A stretch of 7,436 bases of DNA from UMGS755 sp045597205. Lineage in GTDB: Bacteria; Bacillota; Clostridia; UBA1381; UBA9506. This document shows, piece after piece, positions 1 to 6,437 of the stretch (positions are counted from its first letter, which is position 1; each line of letters opens with the position of its first letter). A program made the translations under genes and the position numbers. The notes beneath the pieces were generated by a model. That model worked only from the letters and a program-made list of their open reading frames with translations. It had not been told where the DNA came from and did not search any database. The DNA lies in assembly GCA_045597205.1 (NCBI GenBank), contig JAZODT010000024.1, positions 1 to 7,436 on the forward strand. Direction: 5' to 3'.

Positions 1-752
1 ATGAGATAGCGGGGCTTGTCTTCAGGAGCGTAGGGGAGAACAGCATCTAAAACGTGATACATTTCTTCATGGGTTTCGCCAACGGCAAGGCCGCCAATGG
101 CATAACCGGGTAAATCAAATTTTGAAATTTCTTTCATATGGGCAATGCGGATGTCGTCGTGAATGCCGCCTTGATTAATGCCAAATAGCATTTGGTGCGG
201 ATTCACGGTTCCTTCTGCCCGGTTTAAAGCATCTAATTTATCCTTGCAACGCTGCAACCACCTTGTGGTCATTTGTGTGCTTTCTAAGGTTTCCTTATGA
301 CCGGTTCTGGAATTAATACATTGGTCAAAAGCCATAGCGATGGTGGAACCTAAATGGGATTGAATGGTCATGCTTTCTTCAGGTCCCATAAAAATCCGAC
401 GGCCGTCAATGTGTGAATTAAAAGTAACGCCCTCTTCTTTTACTTTATTAATAGCGGCCAATGAAAAGACCTGAAAACCGCCACTGTCTGTTAAAATAGG
501 TCTGTCCCAATTCATAAATTTGTGCAGACCCCCTAAATCATAAACCACATCATCTCCCGGGCGCAGGTGTAAATGATAGGTGTTAGAAAGGGCCACCTGA
601 CAGCCGATATTTTTTAAATCTTCAGCCGAGAGTGCGCCTTTAATGGCAGCGGCAGTAGCCACATTCATAAACACCGGGGTTTGAATATCGCCATGGACAG
701 TATGAAAGGTGCCCAAACGGGCCTTGTTTTCGGTTGTTAAAATCTTAAACAC
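1..752 (-). CDS. tgt: tRNA-guanine transglycosylase (queuine tRNA-ribosyltransferase), 3' part outside window
   Basis: This enzyme exchanges guanine-34 in the anticodon of tRNAs for Asp, Asn, His and Tyr with preQ1 in bacteria, a step of queuosine synthesis in the cytoplasm. The visible part is residues 1-250 of a family usually near 370-380 residues. It carries the family landmarks in order: TPVFMNVAT (25-33), SNTYHLHLRPG (56-66), LTDSGGFQVFSL with the conserved Asp at 89, AFDQC with Asp 143, LFGINQGG (189-196), GYAIGGLAVGE (216-226) and the DKPRYL motif at the edge. The nucleophilic Asp and the zinc-binding Cys/His cluster lie beyond the window. The start is GTG at 752; a GGAG (760-763) sits 7 nt upstream. 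It begins 21 bp after the stop of the glycoside hydrolase, with no terminator or clear promoter between, so the two are probably co-transcribed. Identity is secure; the substrate (preQ1 versus salvaged queuine) cannot be read here. Confidence 0.96.
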   Translation of the reverse strand, partial: MFKILTTENKARLGTFHTVHGDIQTPVFMNVATAAAIKGALSAEDLKNIGCQVALSNTYHLHLRPGDDVVYDLGGLHKFMNWDRPILTDSGGFQVFSLAAINKVKEEGVTFNSHIDGRRIFMGPEESMTIQSHLGSTIAMAFDQCINSRTGHKETLESTQMTTRWLQRCKDKLDALNRAEGTVNPHQMLFGINQGGIHDDIRIAHMKEISKFDLPGYAIGGLAVGETHEEMYHVLDAVLPYAPEDKPRYL

Positions 753-773
753 AAATAAACTCCGTTCTATATT

Positions 774-2453
774 TTATTTAAAGGCAGCAATGCCTTTTTT
801 AAATGCTTCGGTTGTTTGTTTGGTTTCATCCAAACGGTAGGGACGGGCCACACGACCATTCTTTTCAGGGCGTGGGTCTATATCGTCTGCATTGAACCAA
901 ACAGCCATTTTAATATTTTTATATTTTTTAATGGTGTTAAACATTTCTGTAATCCACAGGGGTTTATCACCGCCAATAGAGCTGGAGCCAAACTCCGTAA
1001 TAATCCAGGGGAATTGGCTGAAATAAGCGCCTGAAGTTTGCTCAATATCATCATATAATTTTTCAAAACTAAACCATTTTTCATTGTTTTCTTTTGCGTA
1101 ATAGGTACCGGTGTTATATCCCGTTATGCCATACATATGCACATATTCATTGCCTGGATAATAGGTGAGAAAATGATTATAATTCTGGGGCGGAAAGGAG
1201 TTGTTATTGGGGTTAAATATCCAAATGGCATTATGGACGCCCTCTTCTTCGAAAATTTTATAAATATGTCGCCACAGGGCAATGAAAATATCCGGGTCAT
1301 TCATAGTAGCGGTGGCGCCGTAACTAACCCAATCCGAATTCATTTCGTTATTTAAACGGAATAAGAAGGGTTTGTCAAAGTCTTTAGCATCCCGGGCAAA
1401 TTGGCGCAACGTTTCATCATGCACACCGTCTAAGACTTCAAAGACCGGATTAAATCCGGCTAAATTTGCATTCATTACGCTGGAAATTTGCATGGTGAGT
1501 TCAACGGTTTTGCCCATTTGTGCCGCAAGGTTCATTCCCTCTTTTGGGAAGGGGTCATTGTGATTTACGTAATCTAAAAGAATCTGGAGATTATAGTCAA
1601 TTTTTTGTTCTAATTCTTGTATAACGGCTTGATTATTATCCCGAACAGCACCGGAAATAAAAGCGCCCCATTGCACTGTGTTAGAACCTGCAATGGCATT
1701 ATACAGATTACGGGTTTCGCTGGACCAGTTTTTCGGCATCACGGGATAAAAATCAGCAGTTGTTTTGGGTGTTCCTTTTTTTTCGAGGGTATCGGAAAAA
1801 GAGTATAAGGTTTTATACACTTGTTCAATTAATGCATCGTTATATTCTTCGGCTTTAAATAGTATGCGGTAAAAAGTAGTCCGATCGGGATGAAGATAAC
1901 AATAAATATAAGTATTGTTTGTGATTTCAGATTCCGGTGCCGGCGTTCGTTCGAAGGCAATCATTTGCACCGTCATATTTCTAATTTTTTCAATGGCATT
2001 TTTATGCAGCGTAATGCGGTTATATGCTAAATATGAAGGTTTTAATAGATAACGGTGCATGTATTCTTCAATATAAGATTGCGGGTCATATCCTTCAGGG
2101 ATATTTTCTTGGCTAATGATAATATCTCCTAACTTGCTTTTAAAACGAACCTGTTGGGAGGCGATGGAAAAATCCGGCTGTACATCGGCAGGGAGGTCTA
2201 TTTTAAAACCATGGGGGTGGCTGATATAGGTCGATTTTTCTCTGCTGTAATGTAGTTCTTTTATATCAGCATCGGTATAGTCAGTGGGTGCTTCGCCCTT
2301 TAGAAGCTGTCCGTCTTTATAAATATGAACATAGGGGAAGAGGGGTCCCGGTGTGGCTACAGCATTTTGATGAACAAGAAATATGCCCAAAAAAATTCCT
2401 GCACAAAAAATAATGATTGCTGCCAAAGTAGAGTATATAATTTTCTTTTTCAT
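774..2453 (-). CDS. Membrane-anchored or secreted GH26-like glycoside hydrolase with an N-terminal domain of unknown function
   Basis: Probably hydrolyses a beta-linked polysaccharide outside the cell; family 26 is best known for beta-mannanases, but the substrate is not certain. Numbered from ATG 2453 (559 aa): a basic start (KKK) and one hydrophobic segment at about 5-27, then NAVATPG, which could be a signal peptidase I site or leave an uncleaved anchor. There is no lipobox. Residues about 74-220 form a separate alpha/beta-looking domain I cannot name. The catalytic (beta/alpha)8-like part follows: WGAF (262-265), RLNNEMN with the putative acid/base Glu 370, SFPP and GITGYNTGTYY, WIITEFG with the putative nucleophile Glu 487, and AVWFNADD near the end. 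The 117-residue gap between the two Glu fits GH26. The His that usually precedes the acid/base Glu is Asn here. ATG 2453 is preferred over an in-frame TTG 18 nt upstream because GGAGGG lies between them. It stands directly after a terminator and just before tgt. Confidence 0.78.
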   Translation of the reverse strand: MKKKIIYSTLAAIIIFCAGIFLGIFLVHQNAVATPGPLFPYVHIYKDGQLLKGEAPTDYTDADIKELHYSREKSTYISHPHGFKIDLPADVQPDFSIASQQVRFKSKLGDIIISQENIPEGYDPQSYIEEYMHRYLLKPSYLAYNRITLHKNAIEKIRNMTVQMIAFERTPAPESEITNNTYIYCYLHPDRTTFYRILFKAEEYNDALIEQVYKTLYSFSDTLEKKGTPKTTADFYPVMPKNWSSETRNLYNAIAGSNTVQWGAFISGAVRDNNQAVIQELEQKIDYNLQILLDYVNHNDPFPKEGMNLAAQMGKTVELTMQISSVMNANLAGFNPVFEVLDGVHDETLRQFARDAKDFDKPFLFRLNNEMNSDWVSYGATATMNDPDIFIALWRHIYKIFEEEGVHNAIWIFNPNNNSFPPQNYNHFLTYYPGNEYVHMYGITGYNTGTYYAKENNEKWFSFEKLYDDIEQTSGAYFSQFPWIITEFGSSSIGGDKPLWITEMFNTIKKYKNIKMAVWFNADDIDPRPEKNGRVARPYRLDETKQTTEAFKKGIAAFK

Positions 2454-2456
2454 AAA

Positions 2457-2462
2457 CCCTCC
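2457..2462 (-). promoter_or_regulatory. Ribosome binding site of the glycoside hydrolase
   Basis: GGAGGG followed by TTT and ATG on the minus strand. It decides the start: an in-frame TTG lies upstream of it, which would place the site inside the coding region, so ATG 2453 is the better start. The spacing is short (3-4 nt), but the match to the anti-Shine-Dalgarno sequence is strong. Confidence 0.75.
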
Positions 2463-2485
2463 AAATGTCAATTTCGTTTATGCAG

Positions 2486-2521
2486 AAAAAACCGCAGGAG
2501 TACCGTGTGGCGCTCCTGCGG
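2486..2521 (-). terminator. Intrinsic terminator after the EF-G-like gene
   Basis: A perfect 9-bp GC-rich stem (CCGCAGGAG at 2492-2500 pairing with CTCCTGCGG at 2513-2521), a 12-nt loop, and six U residues immediately after the stem on the minus-strand transcript (2491-2486). It starts 16 bp after the EF-G-like stop codon. An A-tract on the other side (2526-2531) could make it work in both directions, but no plus-strand gene ends here. Confidence 0.92.
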
Positions 2522-2537
2522 CAATGTTTTTTATAAC

Positions 2538-4598
2538 TTATTCCTTAGCGCTCTCTTCCACAATTTTTTTAGCAATATGGTCTGGTGTCTGTTCATAACC
2601 ACGGAATATGAAGGTAAAGCTTCCCCGTCCCTGAGTCATAGAACGAAGGTCCGTAGCAAAGCGTGCCATTTCAGCCATTGGTACATCGGCTGTGATGGTA
2701 ACCGAACCGTTATCCTGTGGTTCACTGCCTAAAACACGACCACGACGCTTGTTAATGTCACCCATCACATCACCCATATTTGCATTGGGCAAATTAACTT
2801 CTAATGTGCCAATGGGCTCTAACAATACGGGGGAAGCCTGTGCTAAACCTGCCTTAAAGGCCAGGTTGGCTGCCGTTTTAAAGGCCATTTCAGAAGAATC
2901 CACACTGTGGTAGGAACCATCATATAAAGTGGCTTTTAAACCAACCACCGGGTAGCCTGCCAAAACACCGTGAGCCATGCTGTCTTTTAACCCTTTTTCA
3001 ACAGCAGGGAAGAAGTTTTTGGGCACAGCACCACCGAAAACTTTTTCTTCAAAGATTAACTCATCAGTATCAGCCGGTTCAAATTCAATCCAAACATGAC
3101 CATACTGACCATGACCGCCGGATTGTTTTTTGTGCTTGCCCTCTGCCTTAACGGCTTTACGAATGGTTTCACGGTAGGGTACTTTAGGTTCTGCCAAAGT
3201 AACATCCACACCATATTTAGCTTTTAATTTGCTTGTAACAACTTCAATATGCTGTTCGCCAATGCCGGAGAGCACTTGTTGTTTAGTTTCAGCGTTGTTT
3301 TCTAAGCTAATGGTTTTATCTTCTTCCATCATTTTTTGAAGACCGGCACTGATTTTTTCCTCATCTCCCTTAGTCTTAGGCATAATTGCCATGCGAGTAA
3401 CCGGAGCGGGGAACTCAATTTTTTCAAATAAAACAATGTTGGATTTATCACACAGAGTATCGCCGGTAGCCGTAATACTCAATTTGGGAATGGCACCAAT
3501 ATCGCCGGCAGAAATACCATCAGCATCTATTTGCTTTTTGCCACGCATGTAATAAAGTTTGCCGATTTTTTCTTCGGCTTTTTTGTTAGCATTATAAACC
3601 ACAGAGTCTTTTTTCAAAATACCACGATACACACGCACAAAGGATAACCGACCAATAAAGGGGTCGGCAATGGTTTTAAAGCATTGTGCGGCTAAAGGCC
3701 CCTGTGGGTCTGCTTCAATTTCAACCGGGTCACCAGAAGCATCTTCGGCTAATTTTGTAAAACGGTCGGGACCGGGCATGTATTTAATAATGGCATCGAG
3801 TAACAGTTGCGTGCCTTGGTTTTTAACGGCACTGCCGCAAAGAACAGGAATAATTTCTCTTTTTGCGGTACCTTTTTTCAAACCGTCATAAATCTCTTCC
3901 GGGGTAAATTCTTCCCCTTCAAAATATTTAGCCATTAAATCGTCATCAGTTTCAGCAACGGCTTCCATAATCATATCCCGAACAGGTAAAATTTCTTCAT
4001 CCATACCATCAGGAACGGGGCCGTCGATTCGTTTATCGCCTTCAAATCGGCGGGAGGTCATATCAACAATGTTTACAAAACCATCAATTTTATCGTCTTT
4101 TTTTATAGGAACGAGACAAGGAGCAATTCGTTTGCCGAAACGATCCTTAAGTTCGTTTAAAACTTTATGGTAATCAGCCTTTTCATCATCTAATTTATTA
4201 ATAAAAATAATTAATGGCAAATTTTGCTTTTCACAAAGAGTCCACGCTTTTTCTGCCCCTACGCTCACACCGGATTTTCCGCTGACTACCAGCAGCGCAC
4301 AGTCAGCTGCCGCGACAGCTTCTGTCTGTTCGCCGATAAAATCAAAATATCCAGGGGTATCCATCAGGTTAATTTTACCGTCACGCCATTCTAAGGGCAG
4401 GGTGGACGTACTGATAGAACAAAGGCGTTTAATTTCTTCAGGATCATAGTCACTGACGGTGTTGCCTGCGGCGATGTTACCCAAACGGTCAGAAGCACCT
4501 GCACAAAACAGCAAAGCTTCTGCCAGCGAGGTTTTACCAGCCCGTCCATGGCCTAACAGTACAAGATTTCTGCATTTTGCTACCGGATAGTCTTTCAT
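2538..4598 (-). CDS. EF-G-like translational GTPase (EF-G-2 type paralog)
   Basis: A ribosome-associated GTPase homologous to elongation factor G, 686 aa from ATG 4598, close to the usual EF-G length of about 690-700. The five G motifs are visible: P-loop GHGRAGKT (16-23), a divergent switch I KRLCSIS (57-63) in place of ERGITIT, DTPG (80-83), NKLD (134-137) and CGSAVKNQG (254-262). Later come domains II and III (ISAGDIGAIP; GIGEQHIEV) and domain IV with KQSGGHGQYGHV (491-502) and LEPIGTLEVNLP near the C-terminus. Two departures from canonical EF-G stand out: PGH of switch II is PGYFDF, and the Asp of the HxDAGKT loop is Arg. From memory, Thermus EF-G-2 shares the PGY change and a similar P-loop, so this is a paralog rather than the housekeeping fusA. 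The start at 4598 is chosen over 4625 because GGAGGG lies 7 nt upstream. Its exact role is unknown; reported members of this group show ribosome-dependent GTPase activity. Confidence 0.9.
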   Translation of the reverse strand: MKDYPVAKCRNLVLLGHGRAGKTSLAEALLFCAGASDRLGNIAAGNTVSDYDPEEIKRLCSISTSTLPLEWRDGKINLMDTPGYFDFIGEQTEAVAAADCALLVVSGKSGVSVGAEKAWTLCEKQNLPLIIFINKLDDEKADYHKVLNELKDRFGKRIAPCLVPIKKDDKIDGFVNIVDMTSRRFEGDKRIDGPVPDGMDEEILPVRDMIMEAVAETDDDLMAKYFEGEEFTPEEIYDGLKKGTAKREIIPVLCGSAVKNQGTQLLLDAIIKYMPGPDRFTKLAEDASGDPVEIEADPQGPLAAQCFKTIADPFIGRLSFVRVYRGILKKDSVVYNANKKAEEKIGKLYYMRGKKQIDADGISAGDIGAIPKLSITATGDTLCDKSNIVLFEKIEFPAPVTRMAIMPKTKGDEEKISAGLQKMMEEDKTISLENNAETKQQVLSGIGEQHIEVVTSKLKAKYGVDVTLAEPKVPYRETIRKAVKAEGKHKKQSGGHGQYGHVWIEFEPADTDELIFEEKVFGGAVPKNFFPAVEKGLKDSMAHGVLAGYPVVGLKATLYDGSYHSVDSSEMAFKTAANLAFKAGLAQASPVLLEPIGTLEVNLPNANMGDVMGDINKRRGRVLGSEPQDNGSVTITADVPMAEMARFATDLRSMTQGRGSFTFIFRGYEQTPDHIAKKIVEESAKE

Positions 4599-4605
4599 TC
4601 GATTT

Positions 4606-4611
4606 CCCTCC
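4606..4611 (-). promoter_or_regulatory. Ribosome binding site of the EF-G-like gene
   Basis: GGAGGG with a 7-nt spacer to ATG 4598. It decides against the longer reading that would start at an ATG at 4625, because that reading would run through this site. Confidence 0.85.
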
Positions 4612-4620
4612 ATGTTCTCA

Positions 4621-4632
4621 TGCAATATTGCA
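4621..4632. repeat. 12-bp perfect palindrome just upstream of the EF-G-like RBS
   Basis: TGCAATATTGCA is its own reverse complement. It lies 9 bp upstream of the Shine-Dalgarno sequence, next to weak -10-like hexamers (TATTAT at 4634-4639, TACAAT at 4640-4645). It could be an operator half-site pair, but such AT-rich palindromes also arise by chance. Confidence 0.35.
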
Positions 4633-4693
4633 TATAATAATTGTATTGCGATGCTAATTAATTAAATTAACAATTAATACCTACCTAAGAGAA

Positions 4694-4708
4694 GTCGGCC
4701 GAGCCGAC
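4694..4708. repeat. Perfect inverted repeat (6-bp GC stem, 3-nt loop)
   Basis: GTCGGC-CGA-GCCGAC can fold as a hairpin on either strand. No U-tract follows on either strand, so it is not an intrinsic terminator. It sits inside the GC-rich block upstream of the EF-G-like gene and may be one stem of a structured leader. Confidence 0.6.
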
Positions 4709-4777
4709 AGGGATACGATGGGGAAAGGTGCGTTTTATTTAGTTGTCAAAAATTCGGTTATTTTTATCTTTTTTGTA

Positions 4778-4783
4778 TATATA
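4778..4783 (-). promoter_or_regulatory. Possible extended -10 element for the EF-G-like gene
   Basis: TATATA preceded by TGG on the minus strand gives the extended -10 pattern TGn. The hexamer 17 nt upstream (GATTAA) is a poor -35. If used, transcription would start near 4771 and leave a leader of about 170 nt that includes the GC-rich hairpin. Weak evidence only. Confidence 0.25.
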
Positions 4784-4813
4784 CCACGGGAATATGGTGT
4801 TTAATCAGTTATT

Positions 4814-6142
4814 TTAAAAATTTTGCTGAATTTTTTGCAAAAGAAGTTCTTTTTGATTTTTTTCAGGATATTCCAGCACAAAATCCAATGCTTTTGCAAG
4901 TAACTGGCCAACATCTTTGCCGTGATAACCCAAAGCAATTAAATCATTACCGCTAATAGCTAAATCTGCTACCGACAGAGCATTCCCTTCGGCAATGATT
5001 TCCTGATATAATGTCTCCACAGCATCATAATGAGTCAAACGTTCTTCTAAAAAAATTGGGTGTTGCCCCATAGCATCGCCACGCATTAACTGCAAAAGCG
5101 GAATAAACATCTCTTTGCCAACTTTGGCTACGGCACGGCGGACGGAGGTTTTGGTGGCAGCCATCCGTCTGTCATGATGTTTAATCAGGTGCAAAACATC
5201 CTTTTTGGTTTTATTATCAAATCTAAGTCTGGTTAGAATTTGTTCAGCCAGGTCGTGACTAACTAATTCATGCATGTAAAAATGGTCAAAACCATCTTTT
5301 CCTGTTGTTTTTTTGATGGGTTTTCCAATGTCATGCAAAAGTGCTGCTAAGCGCAACGTGGGTTCTGCAGGTACGTTTTTTAACGCCTCTAAGGTGTGAT
5401 AACCCACATCGTAGCAGTGATATTTTGAGTGCTGTCCCGTATCAAAACAACGGTCAACTTCCGGCAGAATCAAGGATAACAGTCCGGTTTCTCTAAGGGT
5501 AATCAACTGCTCTGGGTGGGGAGCTAACAATGTTTTTAAAAGCTCATCCCGAATCCGCTCAGCACTGATGGATTGGATGAATGGTGCCAGTTCTTTAATA
5601 GCGTTTATAATATCTTCATGAATAACAAAACCGGTTTGCGCGGCAAAACGGATGGCGCGGAGCATACGCAACGCATCTTCATCAAAACGCTTTAAAGGGT
5701 TGCCAACGCAACGAATTAGTCGATTTTCAATATCAACCTGACCGCCAAAGGGATCGACCAGACCATTTGTCGGGTGGTATGCCATGGCATTCATGGTAAA
5801 ATCACGACGAGAAAGATCCTGTGTTATATCGTCGGTAAAAGTAACGTTTTCAGGACTTCTGTGATTTTCATACACCCCGTCTTTTCTAAAAGTCGTCACC
5901 TCGTAAGCGTTCTTTTCAACCAAAACGGTCACAGTTCCATGGATGATTCCAGTAGGCACGGTTTTTGGAAAAAGTGCGGTCATTTGTTCCGGTGTGGCAG
6001 CAGTGGTTATATCCCAGTCGTTAGGCGTTTTGCCCAATAAACTGTCTCGCACGCAACCGCCCACAACATAGGCCTCATAACCGAGTTGATTCAGCGTATT
6101 TAATATGTATAAAACATCTGTCGGTATTTGTATATTCATCAT
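4814..6142 (-). CDS. cca: CCA-adding tRNA nucleotidyltransferase with C-terminal HD domain (class II)
   Basis: Adds or repairs the 3'-terminal CCA of tRNAs from CTP and ATP without a template. The 442-aa product has the class II head in order: GGCVRDSLLG (28-37), the two metal-binding Asp of DWD (42, 44), GTVTV (69-73), RRDFTMNAMAY (112-122), DPFGG (130-134) and RFDEDALRMLRAIRF (152-166), where E155-D156-x-x-R159 matches the base-recognition motif. A C-terminal HD region follows, with YHTLEAL (248-254) and LLHDIGKP (268-275), typical of the longer bacterial forms. Two adjacent ATGs (6142 and 6139) follow GAGGAG (6146-6151); the second has the more usual spacing, so one residue of the start is uncertain. 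It is read from a near-perfect promoter with a very short leader and is divergent from RNase Y. A poly(A) polymerase is the main alternative, less likely in this lineage; an A-adding-only enzyme cannot be fully excluded. Confidence 0.93.
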   Translation of the reverse strand: MMNIQIPTDVLYILNTLNQLGYEAYVVGGCVRDSLLGKTPNDWDITTAATPEQMTALFPKTVPTGIIHGTVTVLVEKNAYEVTTFRKDGVYENHRSPENVTFTDDITQDLSRRDFTMNAMAYHPTNGLVDPFGGQVDIENRLIRCVGNPLKRFDEDALRMLRAIRFAAQTGFVIHEDIINAIKELAPFIQSISAERIRDELLKTLLAPHPEQLITLRETGLLSLILPEVDRCFDTGQHSKYHCYDVGYHTLEALKNVPAEPTLRLAALLHDIGKPIKKTTGKDGFDHFYMHELVSHDLAEQILTRLRFDNKTKKDVLHLIKHHDRRMAATKTSVRRAVAKVGKEMFIPLLQLMRGDAMGQHPIFLEERLTHYDAVETLYQEIIAEGNALSVADLAISGNDLIALGYHGKDVGQLLAKALDFVLEYPEKNQKELLLQKIQQNF

Positions 6143-6160
6143 AATCTCCTCTTTAATTAT

Positions 6161-6189
6161 ATTATAATTTTATTCAGAATATCTGTCAA
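6161..6189 (-). promoter_or_regulatory. Sigma-A promoter of the CCA-adding enzyme gene
   Basis: TTGACA (6184-6189) and TATAAT (6161-6166), with exactly 17 nt between, match the consensus at all 12 positions on the minus strand. The predicted start site near 6154 gives a leader of only about 12 nt, nearly all of it the Shine-Dalgarno sequence. Confidence 0.9.
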
Positions 6190-6217
6190 TAGGCGTAATA
6201 ACTTTAAAATATTTCTG

Positions 6218-6247
6218 TTGCATTTTAACAAAATTCAATGCTAAAAT
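6218..6247 (+). promoter_or_regulatory. Possible second, upstream promoter toward RNase Y
   Basis: TAAAAT (6242-6247) preceded by TGC forms an extended -10, with a weak -35 (TTGCAT, 6218-6223) 18 nt upstream. It points toward the RNase Y gene about 190 bp away. In this A/T-rich spacer such matches occur easily by chance. Confidence 0.25.
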
Positions 6248-6332
6248 TTGTATAAGTGGAATGTTAACAAACAATTTGGTAAAAGTAAATAAAATAAATA
6301 AGAATTTTTTTGTAAAAAACACGAATTTGGCA

Positions 6333-6361
6333 TTGACAGAAAGATAAAAAAAAGGTAAAAT
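6333..6361 (+). promoter_or_regulatory. Sigma-A promoter of the RNase Y gene
   Basis: TTGACA (6333-6338), a 17-nt A-rich spacer, and TAAAAT (6356-6361) match the consensus at 11 of 12 positions. Transcription should begin near 6368, giving a leader of about 70 nt before the proposed start codon. Confidence 0.88.
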
Positions 6362-6422
6362 AAAATGTGTAGTTGTTTATCTTTTTTTAATGGTAACTGA
6401 TTATGACATAAAAATTTAGAAA

Positions 6423-6430
6423 AAGGGGGT
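6423..6430 (+). promoter_or_regulatory. Ribosome binding site of RNase Y, pointing at an AUA codon
   Basis: AAGGGGGT pairs with the anti-Shine-Dalgarno sequence over eight positions if one G-U pair is allowed. Seven nucleotides later (6431-6437) comes ATA 6438-6440, in frame with RNase Y. No ATG, GTG or TTG lies in frame at a usable distance. This site is the main evidence for the start chosen for the gene. Confidence 0.75.
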
Positions 6431-6437
6431 ACCGAAG

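Larger units (their letters stand above)
4626..4813 (-). other. Intergenic leader of the EF-G-like gene with a GC-rich block
   Basis: This 188-bp spacer is mostly A/T but holds a compact GC-rich block at about 4681-4732. Within the block is a perfect inverted repeat with a 3-nt loop (4694-4708). No terminator is evident for the upstream CCA gene: the T-rich run at 4758-4775 is on the plus strand and no stem precedes it. A possible extended -10 (TGG then TATATA, 4778-4783 on the minus strand) lacks a good -35. A TTGACA at 4744-4749 (minus) has no -10 at 17 nt. Transcription of the EF-G-like gene therefore comes either from CCA read-through or from a weak local promoter with a leader up to about 170 nt. 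I do not recognise the block as a known riboswitch. Confidence 0.4.

Noticed and set aside
2454..2471. Longer glycoside hydrolase reading starting at TTG 2471
   Set aside because: It would include the GGAGGG ribosome binding site as coding sequence; ATG 2453 follows that site directly and begins a normal KKK-hydrophobic signal segment.
2466..2471. TTGACA on the minus strand just upstream of the glycoside hydrolase as a -35 box
   Set aside because: It lies only a few bases before the ribosome binding site, and no -10 follows at 16-18 nt; transcription from it would start inside the gene.
2325..2732. Plus-strand open frame of 135 codons across the terminator
   Set aside because: It overlaps the opposite strands of two well-supported genes and the terminator, and its translation has no recognisable motif or ribosome binding site.
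4694..4708. GC hairpin as the terminator of the CCA gene
   Set aside because: No run of U follows the stem on either strand, and it lies more than 100 bp beyond the CCA stop codon.
4681..4732. Known riboswitch (purine, SAM, TPP, FMN, c-di-GMP, preQ1 and similar) upstream of the EF-G-like gene
   Set aside because: None of the conserved cores I know could be matched on either strand, so it is listed only as an unexplained block.
5774..6040. Plus-strand open frame of 88 codons inside the CCA gene
   Set aside because: It is the antisense of the conserved nucleotidyltransferase head and shows no independent coding evidence.
6390..6419. Nine-codon reading frame ATG...TAG in the RNase Y leader, in frame with rny
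   Set aside because: No Shine-Dalgarno sequence precedes it (T-tract instead). Reading through the TAG to extend RNase Y would need recoding, for which the window gives no sign; the hydrophobic start at 6438 already fits the family.
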